Part shown: positions 1 through 7,796 of the stretch, in pieces
How positions within the stretch are numbered: the first letter of the stretch is position 1
Layout of the letters: the number at the start of each line of letters is the position of its first letter
DNA from: JBDRNO01 sp043811005
GTDB lineage: Bacteria; Bacteroidota; Bacteroidia; NORP154
DNA: 22,114 bases
NCBI GenBank assembly: GCA_043811005.1
Contig: JBDRNO010000292.1
Location: 1 to 22,114 of the forward strand
Direction: 5' to 3'
Translations under genes and position numbers: made by a program
The notes under the pieces: model-generated
Database searches by the model: none
Told to the model about the DNA's origin: nothing
Seen by the model: the letters and a program-made list of their open reading frames with translations, nothing else

Positions 1-26
1 GCTCTAACCATCTGAGCTATAGGCCC
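1..26 (-). tRNA. tRNA, 5' part only (cut by window edge)
   Basis: Read on the minus strand, the first 26 bases give a typical tRNA 5' end: acceptor strand GGGCCTA, then TA, the D-stem and loop GCTCAGATGGTTAGAGC. The anticodon arm lies outside the window, so the isotype cannot be read. This 5' half is commonest in tRNA-Ile(GAT), but Ala and elongator Met tRNAs can look similar. Confidence 0.8.
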
Positions 27-227
27 TTTTGATATACGATGTGCGATTTTTGAATCCCTATCCTCATCAGTATCCTTCTATCGTGCAAATTCTCTATTAT
101 ATTGATACCGGTTGAAAAATGCTGATATTATTTTCTGCAAAATTAATTACATTTTTGCATTTATTTCCTAAAGTAACCAATAATTTTACATTTTTGTACA
201 CTTCAAGGACATAATTTCGCAATTGAT

Positions 228-860
228 ATGATAATATATAAATCAATTAAGAACATAATCTTTGATCTTGGCGAAGTCCTGTTTGATGTGGATTATAAGC
301 TGACATTCGAGGCATTTAAAAGATTGGGAGTAGATAATTTTGATGAAGTATATTCAAAGATCAGGCAAACACCACTGTTTGATAATTTTGAATCAGGTAG
401 TATATCAGCTGACACTTTCAGGGCAGGGTTAAGGAAGTATATTCCGAAACCTGTTAATAATAAGGATATTGACAACGCATGGGATGCAATGCTCATTGGG
501 ATGCCAAAAGACCGGCTGAAATTGCTGGAACAATTGAAAAATAAATACCGCTTGTTCCTTCTCAGCAACACGAACGAGTTACATATAAAAGCCATTTCAA
601 AAATATTACATAATAATTATGGCTTTAAAAACCTGTCACATTTATTCGAGAAAGAATATTATTCATTCAAAACCGGGCTTCGAAAACCGGATTTTAACGC
701 ATTTGAGCTTATTTTAAGCGAGAACGGACTAATCCCCGGAGAAACACTGTTTATTGATGATACTAAAATGCATATAGATGCGGCAAAAAAATCAGGTATA
801 ATAACCTATCATTTTCAACAACCGGAAACTTTAAAGAACATAGCTTTACAAATTAATTAA
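228..860 (+). CDS. HAD-superfamily hydrolase, YihX-like phosphatase
   Basis: A 210-residue protein with the four HAD motifs in order. Motif I is FDLGEVLFD with nucleophile D13, motif II is LLSNTN with S113, motif III is RKP with K153, and motif IV is FIDD with D177 and D178. A helical cap of about 90 residues sits between motifs I and II (subfamily IA layout). The usual second Asp of motif I is Gly (G15), as in YihX-type sugar-phosphate phosphatases, so the protein may be a phosphatase with a modified proton-transfer step. The substrate cannot be told from sequence; small phosphorylated metabolites are typical of the family. The ATG at 228 leaves no spare N-terminal residues before the first beta strand. 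The gene stands alone between the tRNA and a repeat-filled gap. Confidence 0.85.
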   Translation: MIIYKSIKNIIFDLGEVLFDVDYKLTFEAFKRLGVDNFDEVYSKIRQTPLFDNFESGSISADTFRAGLRKYIPKPVNNKDIDNAWDAMLIGMPKDRLKLLEQLKNKYRLFLLSNTNELHIKAISKILHNNYGFKNLSHLFEKEYYSFKTGLRKPDFNAFELILSENGLIPGETLFIDDTKMHIDAAKKSGIITYHFQQPETLKNIALQIN

Positions 861-867
861 TAAAACG

Positions 868-1206
868 AAACCACAGATTTCACAGATGACACAGATAAAG
901 GACATAACTACGTAATTTGTTTAAAAAATGAAATTACTTAAAATAAGGAAGTAAAAATAAGATAATGTTGCTGGGTACTGGGTACTGGTTACTGGGTGGT
1001 ATGTACTGGTTACTGAGTCTGAGTATAAAATTGTCCGTGACTGAAATAGGTTGACCAAAAATAAACAAAAAAAGGACAACCCAGAACCAAGAACCCAGAG
1101 CCCAGAAACCGATTATAAAATATAAAAAACATATAATGCCGGTATATCAGGTTAAAAAATTAAAATTCCGATGTAATTAAATATATCTGTGTAATCTGTG
1201 GTTTTT
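868..1206. repeat. Intergenic composite inverted repeat upstream of mtnA
   Basis: The 402-bp gap between the HAD gene and mtnA holds no gene. Nested inverted repeats fill it. The outer pair is 868-896 (AAACCACAGATTTCACAGAT plus a third CACAGAT) against 1185-1206 (ATCTGTGTAATCTGTGG...). The inner pair is heptamers: CTGGGTA-type units at 971-1019 (two perfect, the rest degenerate) against four CCCAGAA-type units at 1080-1107. At 901-915 the motif GACATAACTACGTAA recurs, inverted, at the end of mce. No -33/-7 promoter pair for mtnA is obvious here. Confidence 0.75.
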
Positions 1207-1262
1207 ATTAATATTTTTGAAATTTCGATACATTGAAATAAAGCAATAAAATCTATTTACAA

Positions 1263-2381
1263 ATGAAAATAGACGGGAAACACTTTCACACTATTTGGAC
1301 AGACGATAACGATAATAGAGTTGTAAGGGTTATTGACCAACGATATTTACCTCATGAATTTATTATTAAAGATCTGAAAAGTTCAGATGATTTTGTTATC
1401 GCGATCAAGGATATGATCGTTAGAGGCGCTCCTCTTATCGGTGTGGCGGCTGCTTATGGAATGTACCTGGCAGCTTTGGAAGCTCCTCAAAATCAAAAAT
1501 TTGAGACATCTGTTAATGAAGTTGCAGAAAAGCTTAGAAAGACAAGACCAACAGCTATTAACCTTTCCTGGGCAATTGAAACACAATTGAATATTATCAA
1601 CCAAAAAAGAACTTTCGATGAAAAAATAAAAGCTGCTTTCAACAATGCAGTATTAATAAAGGATAACGATATAGAAACATGCAGGAAGATCGGAGAGTTC
1701 GGATTATCATTAATTCAAAATATCAGTAATAAAAAAAACGGGGATACGGTAAATATTTTAACCCACTGTAATGCCGGCTGGTTAGCTTGTATTGACTGGG
1801 GTACTGCCACATCTGCAATTTACCAGGCATTTAAAAAAGGCATAAAAATACATATTTGGGTTGACGAAACCAGGCCGAGAAACCAAGGAGCGAGCCTGAC
1901 GGCATTTGAATTGGGGCAACAGGGTATACCTCATACTTTAATTGTTGATAATGCCGGAGGGCATCTTATGCAACATGGCATGGTAGATATAGTAATTACC
2001 GGTTCTGACCGTACTACATATACCGGAGATGTGGTAAATAAAATCGGCACTTATTTAAAGGCATTGGCAGCTAATGACAATAATATTCCTTTTTATGTTG
2101 CACTGCCTTCAACAAGCATTGATTGGAAAACTAAAGATGGGCTTGAGGAAATACCTATTGAAGAAAGGGACGAAGAAGAAGTAAGGTTTATTCAAGGCAA
2201 ACATAATGGGAAAATCAAAAAAGTGTTAATTGCCCCTGAAGCAAGTCCTGCTGCAAACTATGGATTTGACATTACTCCTGCCCGCCTTATAACAGGTTTA
2301 ATTACGGAAAGAGGCATTTGCGGGACAAGTGAAAAAGGAATTTCCGATCTGTTTCCGGAGAAAAGTAAGAACATAGCTTAG
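1263..2381 (+). CDS. mtnA: S-methyl-5-thioribose-1-phosphate isomerase
   Basis: This enzyme converts 5-methylthioribose 1-phosphate to 5-methylthioribulose 1-phosphate in the cytosolic methionine salvage pathway. The 372-residue protein shows the family signatures: RGAPLIGVAAAYG from 54, RPTAINLSWA from 95, THCNAGWLA with the catalytic Cys at 169, and the eIF2B-like C-terminal half with TGSDRTTYTGDVVNKIGTY, where D249 is the catalytic Asp. The sugar-phosphate site NxxxxALPSTSID is near 273-287. Length and start agree with bacterial MtnA. The related eIF2B subunits lack the Cys/Asp pair, so the enzyme assignment is firm. No other mtn gene is in the window, so the gene is separated from the rest of the pathway. 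It is flanked on both sides by copies of the same repeat family. Confidence 0.95.
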   Translation: MKIDGKHFHTIWTDDNDNRVVRVIDQRYLPHEFIIKDLKSSDDFVIAIKDMIVRGAPLIGVAAAYGMYLAALEAPQNQKFETSVNEVAEKLRKTRPTAINLSWAIETQLNIINQKRTFDEKIKAAFNNAVLIKDNDIETCRKIGEFGLSLIQNISNKKNGDTVNILTHCNAGWLACIDWGTATSAIYQAFKKGIKIHIWVDETRPRNQGASLTAFELGQQGIPHTLIVDNAGGHLMQHGMVDIVITGSDRTTYTGDVVNKIGTYLKALAANDNNIPFYVALPSTSIDWKTKDGLEEIPIEERDEEEVRFIQGKHNGKIKKVLIAPEASPAANYGFDITPARLITGLITERGICGTSEKGISDLFPEKSKNIA

Positions 2382-2625
2382 TAAATTTATTAAAAAAAGG
2401 AATTACATAGAATTGAGTAACTATATTTAAGATAATGTTACAGGGTACTGGTAACTTGGTGGTATGTATTGCTTCGGAGTCTGAGTATAAAACTAACAAC
2501 CCGTTCGGCTGAGCTCACGCCGAAGCCAGAACCCAATGCCCAGTGCCCAGAAACTTTATCATCTTTTATTCTTCACTCAATTTTTAAGTAGTTTCATTAA
2601 TAATCAAGTTACGTAGTTATGTCTT
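2382..2625. repeat. Second copy of the heptamer/inverted repeat element
   Basis: This copy lies between the convergent mtnA and mce genes. It shares AAGATAATGTT plus GGGTACTGG, GGTGGTATGTA and GAGTCTGAGTATAAAA with the element upstream of mtnA. It also has the opposing CCAGAA/CCCAGTG heptamers at 2525-2551. An extra hairpin (TTCGGC at 2504-2509, GCCGAA at 2519-2524) is present here and absent from the first copy. The right end, 2605-2625, is the inverse of 901-921 and runs into the 3' end of mce. Confidence 0.7.
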
Positions 2626-3022
2626 TAATTTCCTGACACAGTTCAATCAGCACACCATTCACCGATTTTGGATGCAGAAAACATACGAGCTTATTATCAG
2701 CTCCTTTGCGAGGTTCTTCATTTAATATTGTAAATCCTTCTTTTTTCAACCTGGCTATTTCTTTTTGCAAATCCTCTACTTGAAATGCCAAATGGTGTAT
2801 TCCCTCTCCCCTTTTCTCAATAAACTTTGCAATAGGACTATTGGTTGTTGTTGCTTCCAATAATTCAACTTTGCTTTCGCCAATTTTAAAAAAAGAGGTG
2901 GTAACTCCTTCGGCTTCAACTGCTTCAACTTTATAGCTCGATTTATCAAATAGTGATGAAAATGTATCAACTGCTTCTTTAATACTTTTTACCGCAATTC
3001 CTATATGTTCGATTTTTAACAT
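2609..3022 (-). CDS. mce: Methylmalonyl-CoA epimerase
   Basis: A vicinal-oxygen-chelate protein that interconverts (R)- and (S)-methylmalonyl-CoA, linking propionyl-CoA and succinyl-CoA. I chose the ATG at 3022 (137 residues, MLKIEHIGIAVKSIKEA) over one eight codons upstream because it matches where the family starts. Metal-site residues are visible: H6 in IEHIGIAV, the acidic stretch VELLE at 52-56, H76/H77 in GIHHLAF, and E127 in VLIEL. Both VOC half-repeats are complete. The last residues DITT and the stop codon are encoded by a repeat motif that recurs at 901-915, so the C-terminus has been remodelled by the neighbouring element. Methylmalonyl-CoA mutase and propionyl-CoA carboxylase genes are not in the window. 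Confidence 0.92.
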   Translation of the reverse strand: MLKIEHIGIAVKSIKEAVDTFSSLFDKSSYKVEAVEAEGVTTSFFKIGESKVELLEATTTNSPIAKFIEKRGEGIHHLAFQVEDLQKEIARLKKEGFTILNEEPRKGADNKLVCFLHPKSVNGVLIELCQEIKDITT

Positions 3023-3029
3023 TGTTAAT

Positions 3030-3140
3030 ATAACTATGAAAATCAAATCACAAATTCCATCCGCCAGCTGGCGGATAGAATTTAGGTTATTGGAATTTGG
3101 ATATTATTTGAAATTTGGTGCTTAGGATTTGAGATTTCAA
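3030..3140. repeat. AT-rich repeat with nested 18-bp palindrome
   Basis: A perfect palindrome, ATCCGCCAGCTGGCGGAT (3059-3076), sits inside AT-rich sequence of the AAGCACCAAAT/ATTTGGTGCTT family (3113-3123). The same AT-rich family forms the arms of the element at 15231-15449. The core palindrome recurs at 11799, 19509 and 21886. The region lies upstream of mce, between it and the secreted-protein gene on the same strand. Confidence 0.75.
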
Positions 3141-3187
3141 CTAATACAGGCAGGTCACCTTAAAATAGTAAAAGGATAGACAAGGAT

Positions 3188-3976
3188 TTACTTCTTAAGG
3201 AATTTACCCATCTCCTTATCGTAATTAATATAATACGTACCTTTTTTAAGGTTGGAGGCATCAATTGTAAGTGCAAATCCTTTTTTAACAATATTGCCGT
3301 ATGCATCGTATATTTCATACATTGTTTCTTCAGAGAATATGATCTCTTTTGAAACCTTTGTAGGAGCGAACGTTACTGGTGGTTTTGAAGACCTGAATTT
3401 TACAGCAGATGAATACCTGGGTCTCCTGCTGTAGTCAATCTGCTTTACTCTAAACTTATTTTCACCAGAATGAGGAGTTATTTTAAATAAGTATTCATTA
3501 GTAGATCTCAAGCCGGTTCCCTCTTCTTCGCCAACCTTAACCCATTTATTCCATCTGAATTGTTCTATAATATATGCTAATTTACCTGTTTCGTTTTTAG
3601 TATTCCAATTCAATACACCATCATTATCTATTTTTATAGAAACAATATCAAAAGTACTTTTAGGTTTTAGAACTTCCGGATTAAGAACTTTCGGCTTGCA
3701 ATCATCCTTATGCTTTATTTTAACCTCCACTTTAGCTCCAAGGTCTAATTGAAAAGCGGTGAAATCAATTTCAAAAGCGCTTGAGTTGATTTCATCAGTA
3801 GTTACCTGATCATTTATTGTAACCTCGTAAGTGCAAAAGCCAACGCCTGAACTGGCAAAAGGATTCTGAATAAAAATATTTTTTCCCTGATAGTTCCCTT
3901 CAAGAATAATCACCCCGCTATAAGAGTAGGCGGATATTAACAGAAGAAAGATTATTGTAAAAAGAGTCTTTTTCAT
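3188..3976 (-). CDS. Secreted protein with T9SS-like C-terminal tail
   Basis: I started this protein at the ATG at 3976, which gives 262 residues with a clean signal peptide (KK, a hydrophobic stretch at about 5-16, cleavage near 20). The upstream in-frame ATG would put 11 polar residues before it. Residues 22-90 form a beta-rich domain with C48. Residues 105-195 look like a fibronectin-III-type beta sandwich. The end, from about 219, reads YEIYDAYGNIVKKG, IDASNLKKGTYYI and a final KFLKK. That resembles the type A sorting tail of Bacteroidota proteins exported by the type IX system, though it is shorter than usual. No enzymatic motif is visible and the function is unknown. The domain sequence looks like a conserved family rather than a random surface protein. 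mce follows 165 bp downstream on the same strand. Confidence 0.75.
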   Translation of the reverse strand: MKKTLFTIIFLLLISAYSYSGVIILEGNYQGKNIFIQNPFASSGVGFCTYEVTINDQVTTDEINSSAFEIDFTAFQLDLGAKVEVKIKHKDDCKPKVLNPEVLKPKSTFDIVSIKIDNDGVLNWNTKNETGKLAYIIEQFRWNKWVKVGEEEGTGLRSTNEYLFKITPHSGENKFRVKQIDYSRRPRYSSAVKFRSSKPPVTFAPTKVSKEIIFSEETMYEIYDAYGNIVKKGFALTIDASNLKKGTYYINYDKEMGKFLKK

Positions 3977-4290
3977 TTTTTGTGCATTAACTGTTGAAAT
4001 AATTTGCATAAAACAGGACGCAATATTAATGCCTTATTTCAAATATTCCAAATTTAAAAAATATTTTTTACTCTATTTTTTTTTAATTATTTGCTCAATC
4101 CAAGATATATGTGGAAAATCCTGCGAATATACTCCACTTTTTATTAATAAGAAAATTGTTTAAATAAAAATAATTAACAATAATTTTTGTAATTTTGGCA
4201 AAGATACATTAATCTTGCAACTTATTTAATATTATTTAACTGCAATATTAATAAAAATGCTTAAGTTTTAACTAAATTATTTTATAAAAA
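3977..4290. promoter_or_regulatory. Divergent AT-rich promoter region
   Basis: This 314-bp spacer separates the secreted-protein gene (-) from the lipoprotein gene (+). Two sites match the Bacteroidota -7 consensus TAnnTTTG: TAAATTTG on the minus strand at 4056-4049 and TAATTTTG on the plus strand at 4190-4197. Neither has a TTTG at the right spacing for a -33 element, so both are weak predictions. Nothing else structured is visible. Confidence 0.35.
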
Positions 4291-6138
4291 ATGAAAAAAA
4301 CGTTAATCGGATTCTTTTTCTTATCCATTATTCTTTGGACATGTACCCCACGTGAAGAGAAAGTGCTCAAAAAAAGAGAAGCAAAAGGTGACAGGGAATA
4401 CGGTGGTGTATTTAGAACAAATGAAAGGGAAGCGTTTCAAACGTTGTTTCCTTATGGAATGATTGATGCCGTCTCGCACCGGATCGCCTCCCAAATTTAC
4501 GAAGGCCTTGTTAAATTAAACACCAAGGACCTGAGCATCAAACCATCCTTAGCTGAAAGCTGGGAAATTGATGAAACAGGCACGATCTATACTTTTCATC
4601 TCAAGAAAGGTGTGTTTTTCCATGACGATTCCTGCTTCCCTAACGGAAAAGGAAGAGAAGTAAATGCCCATGATTTTAAATATTCTTTCGAGTTGCTGTG
4701 CACACAAAATATCAATGACAGCATAGTTAATCTTAGATTTACACTGACATTTAAGGATAAAGTACTAGGCGCCAACAAATATTATGAAGCAAGCAAAAAT
4801 GGCAAGCCCGGTTTTGATTTAGAGGGACTAAAAGTTGTTGATAATTATACATTTCAGATAATATTACAGCAACCCAGCACATCTTTTATATATATTTTAG
4901 CATATCCTGCAGCTTCTGTTATTGCCGAAGAAGCTCTGAATAAATACGGAGATATGTTAATTATAGGAACAGGGGCATTCATTTTCGGTGATATTTTAGA
5001 GATACCAGACGAAGTAACAGGCGAGCCGGTAGAAATGCTAATCCTGAAGAGAAACGAAAAATATCATGGATACGATACCCTTGGAAATCAATTACCTTAT
5101 TTGGATTCTATTATCATATCATTCTATAGTTCACAAAAAAGGGAATTGGCATTGTTCCAGGAGGAAAAGCTTGACATGATATTGGGTTTGCCTGCTGAGT
5201 CCATTCGCGATATTGTTGAAGAACAGATCGCTTTCTTTGAACAGAAACCTCCCAAATTTATCCTTGAGAGATCTGCAGATATGGGAACTCAGTTTTATGA
5301 ATTTAATCTGAATGTTCATGTCTTTAATGATGATTTTGAAGGCAAAAAGGTACGACAAGCATTCTCATACGCAATTGACCGCAATAAAATAATAGATAAA
5401 GTATTGAGTGGAGAAGCTTATGGTCCTGGAATTCATGGAATTACTCCTCCTTCATTTAAAGATTACGATATTTCAAAAATCAAGGGCTACTATCACAATC
5501 CCGAAAAAGCCAAGCAATTGCTTGCTGAAGCAGGATTCCCAAATGGTAAGAATTTCCCAACCCTAAAATTGGAATTAAATAGCGGGGGATTTAGAAATAC
5601 CAGTGTGGCTTTTGAAGTACAAAAGCAATTGAAACATGTTTTAAATATTAATATAGAACTTGAAATTGTTCCTATGTCTAAAAAACTAGAAGACCAAAGA
5701 TTTGCAAGAGCAGACATCTTCAGAGCCGGATGGATAGCTGATTACCCAAGTCCTGAAAGCTTCCTGCTATTAATGTATGGGAAAACCGTTCCCTCATCTT
5801 TGGCAGAACCTTCATACCTAAATACACCAAGATATGTTAATCCTGAGTATGATAAATTATTTGAAGCAGGTATTACTGCTGATTCGATCAAAGAAAGTTA
5901 TAAAAACTTTGCTGAAGCAGAACAACTAATGATTGATGATGCACCAATATTGATATTATGGTATGATGAAAACTACCGGTTAATACAATCTGACATTCGG
6001 AATTTCCATTTCAATGCCATGCATTACAGAGACTTTTCTGAAGTATATATTCAAAAACTCAAAACTGTTGCAACAAACGATCAACAAAAACCGGAAAAAG
6101 AAAATCTTCCGGATGAGACAGAAAAACAGCAGGAATAA
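4291..6138 (+). CDS. ABC transporter substrate-binding lipoprotein, OppA/DppA-like (SBP_bac_5)
   Basis: A 615-residue family 5 extracellular solute-binding protein, the receptor part of peptide/nickel-type importers. The N-terminus is a lipoprotein signal, with a hydrophobic run then ILWTC, which makes C18 the lipidated Cys. The family shape follows: IYEGLVKLN and SLAESWEIDETG-type text at about 70-100, VRQAFSYAIDRNKII at about 354-368, and a PEKAKQLLAEAGFPNG segment at about 402-417. The last 25 residues are a charged Glu/Lys/Gln tail without domain character. Permease and ATPase genes are absent on either side, so the partner transporter must be encoded elsewhere. The ligand is probably a peptide, but sequence alone does not settle this. 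Confidence 0.9.
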   Translation: MKKTLIGFFFLSIILWTCTPREEKVLKKREAKGDREYGGVFRTNEREAFQTLFPYGMIDAVSHRIASQIYEGLVKLNTKDLSIKPSLAESWEIDETGTIYTFHLKKGVFFHDDSCFPNGKGREVNAHDFKYSFELLCTQNINDSIVNLRFTLTFKDKVLGANKYYEASKNGKPGFDLEGLKVVDNYTFQIILQQPSTSFIYILAYPAASVIAEEALNKYGDMLIIGTGAFIFGDILEIPDEVTGEPVEMLILKRNEKYHGYDTLGNQLPYLDSIIISFYSSQKRELALFQEEKLDMILGLPAESIRDIVEEQIAFFEQKPPKFILERSADMGTQFYEFNLNVHVFNDDFEGKKVRQAFSYAIDRNKIIDKVLSGEAYGPGIHGITPPSFKDYDISKIKGYYHNPEKAKQLLAEAGFPNGKNFPTLKLELNSGGFRNTSVAFEVQKQLKHVLNINIELEIVPMSKKLEDQRFARADIFRAGWIADYPSPESFLLLMYGKTVPSSLAEPSYLNTPRYVNPEYDKLFEAGITADSIKESYKNFAEAEQLMIDDAPILILWYDENYRLIQSDIRNFHFNAMHYRDFSEVYIQKLKTVATNDQQKPEKENLPDETEKQQE

Positions 6139-6186
6139 GGTAAGTAGTTCTTGTGTAAAAATTAAACCTTACACATTCCCAAAATT

Positions 6187-6221
6187 AAAACCCGTTGGTT
6201 ATATAACCTGCGGGTTTTTTT
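6187..6221 (+). terminator. Intrinsic terminator of the lipoprotein gene
   Basis: The outer stem AAAACCCG (6187-6194) pairs with CGGGTTTT (6211-6218). The inner palindrome GGTTATATAACC (6197-6208) extends it, and a run of seven T follows to 6221. It lies 48 bp after the stop codon. On the minus strand it ends in TTTTAATTTT, so it may also stop transcripts leaving pyrC. Confidence 0.88.
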
Positions 6222-6359
6222 AGCCACCATATAATAAAAAAGATATACTTCCTGTTTTGCGCACTGTTATACCAAAACTGAATGAGTTGCAAATTTATTA
6301 ATGAAATGCGAAGCATTCACGAGGGGTTTTTCGAGTGCATGGTTGTGCGGTATGAGTAA

Positions 6360-6382
6360 ATCTGTGTAATCTGCGGTTTTTT
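6360..6382 (+). repeat. Dispersed ATCTGTGTAATCTGCGG repeat
   Basis: This is a single copy of the repeat seen at 868-896 (inverted), 1185-1206 and, diverged, at 11855-11872. It lies 31 bp past the 3' end of pyrC in a convergent intergenic space. A small palindrome, AATGCGAAGCATT, lies about 50 bp to its left. Confidence 0.6.
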
Positions 6383-6413
6383 ATTATCCATCTCACATCT
6401 TCCATCTCCAATC

Positions 6414-7796
6414 TTACCTCTCAAATAACAACCTCTGACCTTTTACCGATTCATCAAAAGAGCCATTGTTATACACCAGATGACCGTTTATGAAAGTATG
6501 AGTTATTTTCGAATGAAATGATTGTCCTTCAAATGGCGACCATTTGCATTTAGAAAGAATATTTGCTTTATTAACCATCCATGGGGAATTTACATCAACA
6601 ATAACCAAATCAGCATAATACCCTTCTCTTATATACCCTCTTTTCTCAACCCGGAAGCAGCCAGCCGGAGCATGACACATTTTCTCAACTATTTTCTTTA
6701 ATGATATCTTTCCCTGATGATACAATTCCAGCATTACAATCAAGCCGTATTGAACCAAAGGCCCGCCAGAAGGTGCTTTAAAATATGTGTTTTGTTTTTC
6801 TGAAATGGTGTGCGGTGCATGGTCAGATGCAATAACATCAATTTTATTCTCTAAAACGCCCTGTAAAATGCATTCCTTGTCGTTTTGTGTTTTTATTGCC
6901 GGATTCCATTTTATTAACATCCCTTTTTCTTTATAATCAGAATCATCAAACCAGAGATGATGAATGCATGCTTCAGAAGTTATCTTTTTATTGTTAAAAG
7001 GGACCTTATTATGAAATAGTTCAACTTCTTCAGAAGTGGAAAGATGAAGGATATGCAAACGTGTATCGTATTTTTTTGCTAATTCAACTGCATAAGAGGA
7101 AGATTTGTAACATGCTTCCCGGCTCCTTATTAAAGGATGGCATTCAATGGGAATATTCTCACCGTATTTTCCCCTGTAAGCAGCAGTATTGGCTTTTATC
7201 GATGGTTCATCTTCACAATGAACAGCTATGGGTAATTTACATTTAGAAAATATTGCCTCTAATGCTTGCGGATCATCAACCAGCATATCCCCTGTTGAAG
7301 AGCCCATGAATATTTTTACTCCGCAAACATTACGGGGATCGGTCTTTAATATCTCTTCCAGGTTATCATTAGAAGCGCCCAAATAAAATGAGTAATTCGC
7401 CAATGATCTTTCTGATGCAATCCTGAATTTTTCTTCAAGAAGCTGCCGGGTAATAACATTAGGAACTGTATTGGGCATCTCCATATAGGATGTAATACCA
7501 CCTGCAACTGCGGCTTTTGATTCTGTGAAAATATCTGCTTTGTGGGTTAAGCCGGGCTCTCTAAAATGAACATGATCATCAATAACACCGGGAAGGAGGT
7601 ACTTGTCTGAAGCATCAATTATCTGTGTATGGGATGGTTTGGTTGTGGTGTCGTTGCACCACGTTATACCGACATGGTTTGACGAAACGTCTTTTCGATT
7701 AATCTTACAAATCTTTTTATCTTTAATTAATACATCAGCAGGATAAATCTCATCTTCATTAACTACATTAACGTTTTTAATAATTATTTTTTTCAT
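6414..7796 (-). CDS. pyrC: Dihydroorotase (class I, cyclic amidohydrolase)
   Basis: This enzyme forms dihydroorotate from carbamoyl-aspartate in de novo pyrimidine synthesis. The 460-residue protein has the amidohydrolase metal ligands: HVHFREPG with H75 and H77, GVKIFMGSSTG with K161 as the likely carboxylated bridging Lys, AVHCED with H193, LHLSTSEE with H251, and ASDHAPHT with D325. Allantoinases and hydantoinases share the fold, but the HFREPGLTHK and SDHAPHT text favours dihydroorotase. Residues about 42-56 (around ITWCNDTTTKP) fall in the loop before IDASDKYLLPG and look like an insertion; see findings. Its ATG overlaps the stop codon of the upstream glycosyltransferase (ATGA), so the two are probably translationally coupled. 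Confidence 0.92.
   Translation of the reverse strand: MKKIIIKNVNVVNEDEIYPADVLIKDKKICKINRKDVSSNHVGITWCNDTTTKPSHTQIIDASDKYLLPGVIDDHVHFREPGLTHKADIFTESKAAVAGGITSYMEMPNTVPNVITRQLLEEKFRIASERSLANYSFYLGASNDNLEEILKTDPRNVCGVKIFMGSSTGDMLVDDPQALEAIFSKCKLPIAVHCEDEPSIKANTAAYRGKYGENIPIECHPLIRSREACYKSSSYAVELAKKYDTRLHILHLSTSEEVELFHNKVPFNNKKITSEACIHHLWFDDSDYKEKGMLIKWNPAIKTQNDKECILQGVLENKIDVIASDHAPHTISEKQNTYFKAPSGGPLVQYGLIVMLELYHQGKISLKKIVEKMCHAPAGCFRVEKRGYIREGYYADLVIVDVNSPWMVNKANILSKCKWSPFEGQSFHSKITHTFINGHLVYNNGSFDESVKGQRLLFER

Noticed and set aside
971..1107. Heptamer arrays as a CRISPR-like array
   Set aside because: Units are 7 bp, degenerate and contiguous, with no spacers; these are simple tandem repeats. 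The same holds for 19115-19250, with 10-bp units.
6014..6223. 69-codon frame overlapping the end of the lipoprotein gene
   Set aside because: It lies in another frame of a clear gene and runs into the terminator hairpin.
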